Positions 8,989 to 17,104 of a DNA stretch of 64,000 nt are shown piece by piece. How positions within the stretch are numbered: position 1 is the first letter of the stretch; each line of letters opens with the position of its first letter. Made by a program: the position numbers and the translations under genes. Origin of the DNA: Icerya purchasi (Eukaryota > Arthropoda > Insecta > Hemiptera > Monophlebidae); assembly GCA_039619475.1 (NCBI GenBank), contig CM077115.1, positions 478,962,400-479,026,399 on the forward strand. The letters run 5' to 3'. The notes below the pieces were generated by a model, which had not been told where the DNA came from, did no database searches, and saw nothing but the letters and a program-made list of their open reading frames with translations.

Positions 8989-9706
8989 TTACATCTTTCA
9001 CCGCTTTTGCTATTGATGATACAGATGATGAAATTCCTCCTAATGTAGCAATACCAGCTAATAACGGTATAAGGGGGAGAGCTCCTCCAGTTTTGTTAAT
9101 CGGAATAATTCGAACATTTTCACTATCAGCTACTGTAGGGTTTAATTTTTTAACTGCTTTAATCGCTCTTTTCATTCGTCCTCGGAGGGTTTTTTCTTTA
9201 CGAACAGCCTTCCGCGCCACATTTAACACGTCTCTGAAATATACATTTTTTCCTTTTGAGGATTTTGATTTGGCTCTTCGTTTCCCCGCTTGTTTTTTAC
9301 CGCGACGACGATATCTACCGCCTAATTTACGTTTTACTTTCATAGCGTTTGTTGTTATCCAAGCAGCCGCTTTCTCACCGAAACTGCTATCCGATGCTTT
9401 AACACGTTCCCAAGCTTTATTTTCTAATATTTTATCCGCTTCAGCGCGATTTTTATTATCCGAATATTTACTATATGCTATATCGTGTTCTTTAGCAGCC
9501 TCATCCAGTGGGTTTATACCGGTTATACCGCGACTTAGTTGACGATCTAACTTTGTACCGGGTCCTAAATAATTATAGCCCGGATAATGTAATTGCAACG
9601 GAAGCTTATCTATAACTCTATTTAATACAGTACCGATACCGCGACCACACTTTTTACTCTTTTTTAACGCTTTAACGTTTCGCTGTTTTCTTTGTTTTCT
9701 CGCCAT
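8834..9706 (-). CDS. Minor capsid protein with parvovirus-like phospholipase A2 domain
   Basis: 290 aa, ATG at the complement of 9,706. Residues ~40-95 form a PLA2 domain of the parvovirus VP1-unique type: Ca-binding loop Y46LGPG and catalytic H74-D75 in AAKEHDIAY. A strongly basic region follows (~125-190, RYRRRGKKQAGKRRAK), which could bind DNA. A hydrophobic, possibly membrane-active segment (~207-237, GGALPLIPLLAGIATLGG) and two copies of a GL-YL-PY motif near 261 and 272 complete it, reminiscent of adenovirus pX/pVI. The 3' end overlaps the protease frame by 155 nt. Role in entry is inferred from PLA2 families. Confidence 0.85.
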   Translation of the reverse strand: MARKQRKQRNVKALKKSKKCGRGIGTVLNRVIDKLPLQLHYPGYNYLGPGTKLDRQLSRGITGINPLDEAAKEHDIAYSKYSDNKNRAEADKILENKAWERVKASDSSFGEKAAAWITTNAMKVKRKLGGRYRRRGKKQAGKRRAKSKSSKGKNVYFRDVLNVARKAVRKEKTLRGRMKRAIKAVKKLNPTVADSENVRIIPINKTGGALPLIPLLAGIATLGGISSSVSSIAKAVKDVNEARKSFKSGKGLQIDKKIGKGLYLRPYRSGLGLYLAPYSGNARRNQFFRG

Positions 9707-9825
9707 TTCAAAATTATTTTTCTATATATATACTTTTTTCACTAAATTTTTTCGAGGTTTACATGTGTATAAACGTGTATTTATACCTTTTAGTTGTTGT
9801 TTATTACGTGAATAAATAAGTTATA
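9707..9825. promoter_or_regulatory. Divergent intergenic region between capsid and ATPase blocks
   Basis: Only 119 bp separate the ATG of the minus-strand minor-capsid gene from the ATG of the plus-strand ATPase. It contains tatatatata near 9,723 and gtgtataaacgtgtatttatac near 9,765-9,786, either of which could serve as TATA-like elements. This is the sole switch point between the minus and plus gene blocks, so it probably works as a bidirectional promoter. Confidence 0.45.
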
Positions 9826-10542
9826 ATGAAAATTGAAAAGCAGTCAACTATATTGCCTATAAATAATGCGTTGTCATTGGTAGAACCTAGTGACACATCA
9901 GTGCGTAATAAACACGGTTCATTGTTTCCGAATAATATAAGATGTTTAATTATCGGTCCGAGCGGGTGTGGAAAAACAAATTCATTATTTACATTATTAA
10001 CACATTCGAATGGATTGCGTTATGAAAATGTCTACATTTACAGTACTTCTTTATATCAACCGAAATATAAATTGTTAGATACGATATACAAGTCTACGCC
10101 TAACATTGGTTATCAAACATTTTCCGATGATCTAAATTTAATAACACCTGACACGATTAATCCAAATTCGATATTTATATTTGATGATATACCGACGTGC
10201 AGAGTTCAACCTGTTGTGCAACAATATTTTTCGATGGGTCGACATAAAAACGTAGATTGCTTCTATTTGTGTCAAACGTATGTAATGATTCCTAAACATA
10301 TGATACGAGATAATGCTAATTTCATACTTGTATTTGCTCAAGATGATATAAATATACGTCACATATACGATGAACATGTTAATGGTATGTGTCCGTTTAA
10401 GACTTTTAAAAAAATTTGTAAAACATGTTGGAAGAATAAACACGGTTTCTTGGTGATTGATAAGGAGAGTGAACTATATAAAGGACGGTTTCGTCGTGGT
10501 TTCGATGAGTTTATAGTGATTGAAGATGAAAAAGATGGCTAA
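9826..10542 (+). CDS. FtsK/HerA-type genome-packaging ATPase
   Basis: 238 aa. Walker A is G44PSGCGKT51 and Walker B is IFIFDD at 116-121, followed by a conserved FYLCQTYVMIPKHMI segment with a polar sensor Gln (~150). C189, C198 and C201 near the end (MCPFKTFKKICKTC) may bind zinc. Size and layout match the A32/FtsK-like packaging ATPases of Polintons and adintoviruses. It opens the plus-strand block and its last 17 nt overlap the next gene, suggesting a shared transcript. A decayed version of its C-terminus is present at 50,815. Confidence 0.9.
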   Translation: MKIEKQSTILPINNALSLVEPSDTSVRNKHGSLFPNNIRCLIIGPSGCGKTNSLFTLLTHSNGLRYENVYIYSTSLYQPKYKLLDTIYKSTPNIGYQTFSDDLNLITPDTINPNSIFIFDDIPTCRVQPVVQQYFSMGRHKNVDCFYLCQTYVMIPKHMIRDNANFILVFAQDDINIRHIYDEHVNGMCPFKTFKKICKTCWKNKHGFLVIDKESELYKGRFRRGFDEFIVIEDEKDG

Positions 10543-11479
10543 GAATAGCGTTAAAAGAAATTTCGAAGATGAATTACAACTTAAAACGGAATTGGAAAAA
10601 ATACGTGCTGATATAATGAATAAATATAATTCGTTAAAGTCAGAGAGTAAATCTATTACAAATACTTCAGCCGCAGTGCTTGAACCGATTACAAAACCAT
10701 TGTCGGAGATTCGTGAAGCATTACAAAAACCGAAAAGAAAGATAAAGGATGTTGATACAATAACTGATTCTCCAGTTGCAAAACAAAAATTGATGCATAG
10801 TACTCCCAGGAAAGATAGAATTACTGATGTAGATGAAGAAATAAAATATGATTCATTTAATCTAAGTGAAATGGGTTCTTTTCGTATTGACGGAGATGAT
10901 CCTATGCCTAGAGACTTATTTTACGGAATAAAGTATAATCCTGCTACCGATGAGTATATGTTGGGTACAACAACAATTTCATGGAATAAAAATCGCGGAG
11001 AAATATATTTAGGAAAAGGGAATAGTCGTATGAAATTCCCGTACACTGAGGGTCTAATGCATTTATTATTGGAGACGAATGTAGATAAGAATGAATATAC
11101 TAGCGATGATTTGGAAATATATAAACAATTACTGGAATTTACGGGAGCTCATTTACGTTCCGATGGTAAATTGAAAGGTCTCCCCACTACGAAATATAAG
11201 AATATAATTCGACCAATGTTTCGAACTAGTCAGCACCGTGGAGAAGGCTATTACAAAAATCATTTGAATGTAAAGAGGAAACATATATATAATAATGTCA
11301 ACGCTAGAGTAAGTCTCGGAAATCAACGTATCGAATACTGGAATGATCCTAATGAATTAGTTGAACGATTGCAATTACTACACGCATCTAAGCAAAGTGG
11401 TAATACTGGTGTAGACAACGAAATTTTAGCGATCGAGGAAGAGTTAGCTGAAGAAGGATACATTCAACTACCGTACTGA
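10526..11479 (+). CDS. Conserved Polinton protein of unknown function
   Basis: 317 aa from ATG at 10,526; an in-frame TTG at 10,520 is not needed. N-terminal third is charged and probably helical (EDELQLKTELEKIRADIMNKY). A compact domain follows at ~110-230: FYGIKYNPATDEYMLG, ISWNKNRGEIYLGKG and KFPYTEGLMHLLLE. I recall this block from many insect Mavericks (possibly the one called DUF8207, not verified), always beside the ATPase or integrase. No catalytic motif is evident. Broken relatives occur twice in the centre of element 2 and once at ~51,000, so it is a useful family marker. Function unknown. Confidence 0.8.
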   Translation: MKKMAKNSVKRNFEDELQLKTELEKIRADIMNKYNSLKSESKSITNTSAAVLEPITKPLSEIREALQKPKRKIKDVDTITDSPVAKQKLMHSTPRKDRITDVDEEIKYDSFNLSEMGSFRIDGDDPMPRDLFYGIKYNPATDEYMLGTTTISWNKNRGEIYLGKGNSRMKFPYTEGLMHLLLETNVDKNEYTSDDLEIYKQLLEFTGAHLRSDGKLKGLPTTKYKNIIRPMFRTSQHRGEGYYKNHLNVKRKHIYNNVNARVSLGNQRIEYWNDPNELVERLQLLHASKQSGNTGVDNEILAIEEELAEEGYIQLPY

Positions 11480-11495
11480 TTTTAAAAAAAAAAAT

Positions 11496-12479
11496 ATGTC
11501 TACAAAACAAACATCTGCATTGAAATCATTACAACGCGGTATAGCTGATGAACTTCATAAACCTGCGCGAAAACGTTATCAGACACGATGTGTACAGATT
11601 TTCGGATTGAACGATTTATGGCAAGCTGACTTGATCGATATGACACAATACACACGATTCAATCGAGGGAATAAATTTATATTAGCCGTAATAAATACAT
11701 TTTCTAAATTTGCATGGACCATACCTATAAAGAAAAAAAGCGGTCCAATAATTGCTAAAGCATTTGAAAAAATTTTAACTGAAAGAGGTATTGAACCTCC
11801 TAAACATTTGCAAACAGATCAGGGTACTGAATTTTATAATCCACAAGTACGAGCTGTTTTAAATCGATATAATATTAATTTATATAGTACTCATTCGCCG
11901 CTTAAAGCGAGTATTGTAGAACGTTTTAATCGAACAATAAAGAATTGGATATGGAAAGAATTTACCGCTAATCGTAATAAACGCTGGTTACAAGTTTTAC
12001 CTGAACTTACCCGAAAATATAATACAAAAATACATCGCACAATAAAATTTGCACCTACCGATGTAAATAAGAATGTTGAAAGACAAGTTGTTGAAAATAT
12101 AGCGAGGGAATGTAGTAAAGCAACTGATCGCTTCTCTACCCCGAGCGGATCGAAAAAATTTAAAGTTGATGATATAGTTCGTATTAGTAAAGTTAAAACA
12201 TTATTGGAAAAAGGTTATACTCCTAACTGGACCGGTGAATTATTTACTATAAATACGGTGAATTCTACTTTCCCTACGACATATACGTTAAAAGATAGAA
12301 CTGGTAAATTGTTAGTTGGTACTTTTTATGCTGAAGAATTACAAAAAACATCCTATCCTGACGTATATTTAATTGAACGTGTTATTCAACGACGAGGTGG
12401 AAAATCATTAGTTAAGTGGTTAGGATTCCCGAGTTCGGAAAATTCCTGGATCGATAATAAAGTTTTAGTAAATATTTAG
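11496..12479 (+). CDS. Retrovirus-like DDE integrase with C-terminal chromodomain
   Basis: 327 aa. The catalytic triad is D45 (LWQADLIDM), D108 (LQTDQGTEF) and E142 (KASIVERFNRTIK), intact. No HHCC zinc finger is seen before it. Residues ~215-270 form an SH3-like stretch (DDIVRISKVKTLLEKGYTPNW) and ~285-327 a chromodomain (DVYLIERVIQRR, VKWLGFPSSENSWID). Polinton integrases create ~6-bp target duplications, which fits the duplication flanking element 2. The chromodomain may steer insertion to particular chromatin. Begins 16 nt after the previous stop and ends 11 nt before the next ATG, so it sits inside a tight plus-strand cluster. Confidence 0.95.
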   Translation: MSTKQTSALKSLQRGIADELHKPARKRYQTRCVQIFGLNDLWQADLIDMTQYTRFNRGNKFILAVINTFSKFAWTIPIKKKSGPIIAKAFEKILTERGIEPPKHLQTDQGTEFYNPQVRAVLNRYNINLYSTHSPLKASIVERFNRTIKNWIWKEFTANRNKRWLQVLPELTRKYNTKIHRTIKFAPTDVNKNVERQVVENIARECSKATDRFSTPSGSKKFKVDDIVRISKVKTLLEKGYTPNWTGELFTINTVNSTFPTTYTLKDRTGKLLVGTFYAEELQKTSYPDVYLIERVIQRRGGKSLVKWLGFPSSENSWIDNKVLVNI

Positions 12480-12490
12480 CAGACTACATA

Positions 12491-13378
12491 ATGCCACTTC
12501 ATAAGAGTGGTAAATATATGCCAGAAGGTGGTTCTGGAGCACCAACAACGATTGAATTAGATTCTAGCGGAAATTATAACTTTAAAGGAAAACGATTATT
12601 AAACGTTAGTACGATCTATCGAGAACCTTCAGAGTCTGAAGTTGTATCTTACAAACAGATAAAAACTCTCACAGCTGCGGAAATACATGAAATACACGAA
12701 AAAGTTGAGCAATTGAATTCGTTTGTTATGGAACAAAATGTTGCATTACACGCTCGAATTATGTTTTTGCATAAAGATTTAGATGATAAAATTAGCGATA
12801 ATATTTCGAAAATCGAGATTCATAAGATCAGTATTGATATGTTGAGTGAAGATGTGTTAAAATTTAAGGATGATACAATATTTAAGTTTTCAATGTACGA
12901 AGAACAAATTAAAAAACTAACGGATAAATTAAATACGGTTTCGAGTGATTCTTCATCGTTATCTACGCGAGTTTCAAAACATGAAAATGATGTGAAAAGT
13001 ACAATTCAAATATTTGGAGGTTTAATAAATGAGTTAAATGGAAAAGTGACCGTATTGTTGGATAAATATATTACTAAGGAAATAATGGATAAACAAAAAG
13101 AAGAAATAGAAAAACGTTTTAAGGAAATAATTGATAAACAACGTGAAGAAATTGAAAAGCATTTTATGGAGATGATTGATAAAGTTCGTGAAGAAATTAA
13201 AAGGGAAAAAGTACATCGTGCCGTAGATACGGTTCAATTAGCTGTAAAAACTGATAATTTAACTGAACAGTTACATGATATTAACTCAACTATTCAACGT
13301 AAGGATCAAGAGGCTTTAATACAGACTGGAGTTGGGAATATATTATCAACTATAGTAAAATCGAAAATTTTAAAATAA
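12491..13378 (+). CDS. Coiled-coil protein, possible fibre-like attachment protein
   Basis: 295 aa. Residues ~1-60 are glycine/serine-rich with LDSSGNYNFKGKRLLNVS, a layout seen in some viral fibre N-termini. From ~65 to 245 the sequence is a long heptad-patterned coiled coil, including a repeated block near 198-230 in which DKQ.EEIEK.F.E is reiterated. The C-terminus is short. No enzyme motif or membrane span. It follows the integrase by 11 nt. A trimeric fibre or a structural spacer are both possible; the assignment is inference from architecture. Confidence 0.6.
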   Translation: MPLHKSGKYMPEGGSGAPTTIELDSSGNYNFKGKRLLNVSTIYREPSESEVVSYKQIKTLTAAEIHEIHEKVEQLNSFVMEQNVALHARIMFLHKDLDDKISDNISKIEIHKISIDMLSEDVLKFKDDTIFKFSMYEEQIKKLTDKLNTVSSDSSSLSTRVSKHENDVKSTIQIFGGLINELNGKVTVLLDKYITKEIMDKQKEEIEKRFKEIIDKQREEIEKHFMEMIDKVREEIKREKVHRAVDTVQLAVKTDNLTEQLHDINSTIQRKDQEALIQTGVGNILSTIVKSKILK

Positions 13379-13556
13379 TTTTAAGTTTATGAAATAAGAA
13401 ATGTAAATATATGAAACTATTTATTATTATATATTATATTGTAATAAAGTTTACATGCATTATATATTTCGAAAGAAAACATTGTAAAAGTTTTTTGAAA
13501 AATAAAAAAAATATGTGAAAAAGAAAAAAATGTACTTCTTTATTTTTTTAATAGTT

Positions 13557-14384
13557 TTACATAAAATGCATGTTACGCCAACTGATCGCGTCGCAACGAT
13601 GATTGTTGTTATGCTCGAATTCATCTTTCATTGAATCCAGACATCCCCAGCATGAGAATTTAGCATTCGGCGATTGAATTCGTATGAGTTGACTAAATTT
13701 TTTAATCCAGGCAAACTGGAAATTACCATTCGAGCCCCAGTACAACATATTAGTATGATTACGGTGATTTAAAATACTATGGTTTTTGCGGAATGCATAA
13801 ATGACTTTAATTTTATATTTGCACATTTCAGCATCGGCACCATCGGTTTCTATTAATTTGTATAAGTTAATAGATACACCATTCGTTCGTTCGAAGGTTT
13901 CAATATCTGCCAGTGAGCGTACAGGTAATCGTATGAAATTGAAATCGTACACATTCTGTAATAAATTATATTGCCACATCGAGAACGGATTTTTCGTAAA
14001 CTTTGCCAGAATGGCAAATAGAAAACTATTTTTATTTTCCGTATCGTTCATATCTTTTACGTAGATTACAGCACGTCGATTGATTATTTCTCTCGGAAGT
14101 TCGACCTTTGACGGACTGATATCTTCAGATGGTGGTGGTAGCGGAATTTGCGTTAACGGTGGCGAATGTAAATATTGCGAGAATTGAGTATGTGATGAAT
14201 TTTCTACCTCTTGTGAATTTTCTGGGTTTTGTGATATTATCGGTGGTGGTGGTGGTGGCGGCATATGTGTATCTGGAAAACCACTCTGCGCAACATCGTC
14301 ATTACCATATTCGAAAAAATGTTGAATAAATTCTGCAGTATTTACTGGTTTCGAATCGTTCGCGACAACGGCATCGGTATTCAT
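13557..14384 (-). CDS. Free-standing polymerase-B N-terminal-module paralogue
   Basis: 275 aa, ATG at the complement of 14,384. Residues 1-100 are disordered with a run of seven prolines. From ~105 the sequence follows the pattern of the N-terminal module of Polinton polymerases: NSFLFAIL (119-126), PVRSLADIETFE then SINLY (154-175), HTNMLYWG (210-217), FAWIKKFSQLI (224-234), and a zinc finger C245/C248/H258 or H262/C264. The finger aligns with the CRRC...H...C block just before Met140 of the polymerase. No exonuclease or palm motif follows: the protein stops after the finger. Transcribed inward from the right TIR, mirroring polB at the other end. Its first ~25 residues resemble those of the 339-aa gene of element 2. 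Confidence 0.7.
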   Translation of the reverse strand: MNTDAVVANDSKPVNTAEFIQHFFEYGNDDVAQSGFPDTHMPPPPPPPIISQNPENSQEVENSSHTQFSQYLHSPPLTQIPLPPPSEDISPSKVELPREIINRRAVIYVKDMNDTENKNSFLFAILAKFTKNPFSMWQYNLLQNVYDFNFIRLPVRSLADIETFERTNGVSINLYKLIETDGADAEMCKYKIKVIYAFRKNHSILNHRNHTNMLYWGSNGNFQFAWIKKFSQLIRIQSPNAKFSCWGCLDSMKDEFEHNNNHRCDAISWRNMHFM

Positions 14385-14540
14385 GATGATTATGATGGAT
14401 AATTTTATAAAAAAACGAAAAAATTAAAAAAGAGTTATTGAAATCTTAAAAACTCGTGATGAACACTGCTTAGAGAATGTGTATGCGTTTGACGAGAAAT
14501 TAATATTGAGCGATCGAATAAATCCATTCAACGATCTACC

Positions 14541-14790
14541 TCATTGACTACCTTTAAATCGGGTGTGGCAGTGGAAATGTTACGTCAGAAAAAATGTCGT
14601 TCCGTCGAAAAAGTTGATTACATATGTGTATACGGATAAAGTAGTCAAGGACTTTGAGTATGTGTGTGTTTTTGTGTTAGTGTGTACATGTAGGGTGTGA
14701 CTCTGCAATATGACATAGACTGTAATAGAAAGTATAAGAATGTTAAGATCCGGTTTCAACAGTTGCGTTAGCATTTACGTGTAGCGCTAT
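14541..14790 (-). promoter_or_regulatory. Promoter-like cassette upstream of the 275-aa gene
   Basis: A ~230-bp block with landmarks tacctttaaatcgggtgtgg, cagtggaaatgttacgtcag, tacatatgtgtatac and agatccggtttcaacag. The same block, in the same orientation relative to the gene, lies 130-250 bp upstream of two different genes of element 2 (33,167 and 38,204). Repeated position ahead of unrelated gene bodies suggests a transcription start region. Confidence 0.6.
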
Positions 14791-15376
14791 GATAGAATCA
14801 TTTTCGCTTTTGCGATGTGTGAGATACATAGACTTACCCCCCCGTACATAATGTATCGGACAAAGAAAAGTTTTACGCAACTGACCGAACGAAAATCTTC
14901 GCGATTCCTAGAAATACCGGAACGGCGAAAACCTGTATTTTACCGCGATTCCTGCAGACTGACCACTGATAATATTGATAACAACAAAATCCAATAATGA
15001 TAATAACTAATTTTACATATGTTACGGACGCTCGTAACCGTATATACATCATTGTGTGTGTGTGCCTAATCCTCCAAAACCAGTCGCTACCGAATAACGG
15101 TAATTTACGTACAAGTAAAGGCATGCATCGACCAAATGATTGACAGGTACAAGGTCACTTGCGATGGCACGCGTACGAATTTACCGCGATAGTGATGATG
15201 ATGGTGATTTTTACATGTGTGTGCAGACGTATATACACGTACATTTACATGTGTGTGTGTTAATTAAGGGATCGACAATCAAATGGAATGCGGTTCCGCG
15301 GTCCGAGACGCTCCGGAAACGGCTCTGGAAGGCCTTAATCAACGGTGACGACATCCTTTGTGCTTATATTCACACA
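14791..15376. other. Right subterminal region of element 1
   Basis: About 590 bp with no convincing gene. It includes a minus-strand gtaagt splice-donor-like site (complement of acttac at ~14,832) and GT-rich patches. By comparison with element 2 this is the shortened counterpart of the 30.0-32.8 kb leader region. Confidence 0.5.
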
Positions 15377-15504
15377 TAATTAATAATTCAACGATTAAAT
15401 TGATTGCATAATTAATAATTCAACGATTAAATTGATTGCATAATTAATAATTCAACGATTAAATTGATCGCATAATTAACAATTCAACGATTAAATTGAT
15501 CGCA
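15377..15504. repeat. 32-bp tandem repeat, four copies (element 1 TIR)
   Basis: Four back-to-back 32-bp units starting at 15,377, 15,409, 15,441 and 15,473, each containing attcaacgattaaattgat. The last two carry gatcgca instead of gattgca. The same unit is present about ten times in each arm of element 2. Confidence 0.95.
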
Positions 15505-15726
15505 TAATTAATTAGGGACATAAGGGTGCTTGGGACCTTTAATTGGGCTAATTTTCTGCAATAATCGGGCTATTTGGGTTACTTTTTGACCTCTGATACT
15601 ATTAATTAGGTTAATTTTCCGAATTAATCAAGGTATTAAGGTGAAATTTCACCTTCGCGACGACTCTTGGGTGCTTTTGGGCGCTGGCGGCATCCTTTGT
15701 CTATGAATCGGCTTTTTCCCTCTACT
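15505..15726. repeat. Terminal inverted repeat, right end of element 1
   Basis: About 220 bp homologous to both ends of element 2 (landmarks tgcttgggacc, ctgcaataatcgggctattt, gcgctggcggcatcctttgt). The last 26 bp differ from element 2 but end in the same ctact. The inverted partner lies outside the window. Confidence 0.85.
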
Positions 15727-17104
15727 AATTATACATAAAGCCGCAAGCGTATAGTTTCTTTAAGAGAATATTGTGTTCTACAGTATCAAACGCTTTACAT
15801 AAGTCGGAATATACAGCAGCTACTGAGCAGCCATATTCTAATTTTTCAGTTATTGCCGTTATGTGGTTGAACAATGCACATCATCTGTGCATTTATGTTG
15901 CAAAAAACCATATTGGTTTTCGCTAAAAAAATTATCTTTATTTAGGTAGTCTAGGATCTTTATTTTTATACATTTTTCGAAAATTTTTGAAAAAAGATGA
16001 TATTAAACAAATCGGACGATAATTATAAAATATCAGAAGCTTTGCCGCTTTTAAATACAGGTGTAATTATTCCGAATTTTAAATTTTCTGGAAAGGTACC
16101 CATTTTCACTGATTCATTAAATAAATATGTTAAAGGTTTGATGAAAAATTCGATGTTTTCTTTTATTAATATAATTGTCCAAATGAATGCTTATTTGAGA
16201 GTGATAAGATTGCAGTTCTTATATCATTCAAATTGAAATTGACAAAACCGAAGAGGTTATACTGTGATTAGAAATGATATAATTGTTTGAGCCAAAAGAC
16301 GAATTTTCTTTGATGGATTTAATTATATTCACGAAGTAGTTGTTAAAATGGTTAGCTGTAATGAGCTCATTGTTACTTACCGTAACAATCTCATTGTTTA
16401 TTGTGATTTCTTTTAAAATTGGATCGGACAATTTGAAAGACTTTTATAATAAAGTAGTAGAACAATTTGCCAGAAACCCACGAAAATTATATTTTAATTA
16501 AGATTCTTGTTTAATAAAATATTAAGCCTTTACAAATTATAAATTTTATTTTCCCTATAACTCATATCCTCTTTCTATCATCTTGTCCCCCCCCCCCGGT
16601 CTCATCGGCTGGCGACGCCCTTGGTTACCTACAACCTTTTTAATTAATACCCAGTATTGTTAAGGATTATCTCTGTAACAGTGTAATTTCTACGAGTAAT
16701 AATCCTTTTTAGTTACTCGCACTAACTTTTGTAGTTTTTTAGAAGCATGTTTAAACTGAAGTTGTAAATTTTATTTAAAGGGAATTTTTTAACTAGCTTA
16801 TATAATGAATTCTTTTCTCTCGATAAATCAATTATTTCATTAGTGACCCATTCCGATCTCTTGCGTTGATATATTCTATAATTATGTAACTTTCTAGATC
16901 GTTTCAAAGCATTTTTAACAAGCAATATAAATGTTTTAAACTTGTCGTTTATAGTTACTGAATCATTATATATTTCATTCAAATTGCACTGCTGGAGGTT
17001 TTGTTTCAAAAGTGATTTATCAGAAGTATATTTATATTCGTTACTTTTTAGTTGTAAGTTTAGGGCTATTTTAATGTTAATGTTTAAAAGTGAATGATCA
17101 GAGG
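15727..17104 (-). pseudogene. Decayed non-LTR retrotransposon (Jockey/CR1-like RT region)
   Basis: Read on the minus strand, 16,722-17,009 encodes an endonuclease-RT linker (WVTNEIIDLSREKNSLYKLV), 16,228-16,431 the segment with NHFNNYF, and ~15,730-15,800 the RT motif KAFDTVEHNILLKKL. Frames are broken by stops and shifts. The reading stops abruptly at 15,726, where element 1 begins, so element 1 probably inserted into this LINE and its 3' remainder lies beyond the left end of the window. Confidence 0.8.

Larger units (their letters stand above)
1..15726. mobile_element. Maverick/Polinton (adintovirus-like) element 1, left end outside the window
   Basis: A single element carries protein-primed polymerase B, DDE integrase, adenain-like protease, packaging ATPase and capsid candidates, the Maverick/Polinton core set. 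The right end is placed at 15,726 because the reverse complement begins AGTAG, as does element 2 at 29,386, and the next shared block (ACAAAGGATGCCGCCAGC) lies 26 nt inside here and 28 nt inside in element 2. The left terminus, and so the target-site duplication, lies before base 1. All core frames in the window are open, so this copy is young or still under selection. Whether it is a transposon or an integrated virus cannot be told from sequence. Confidence 0.93.

Noticed and set aside
9093..9542. 149-codon frame on + opposite the PLA2/minor-capsid gene
   Set aside because: Antisense shadow of a basic, compositionally biased gene; no recognisable features.
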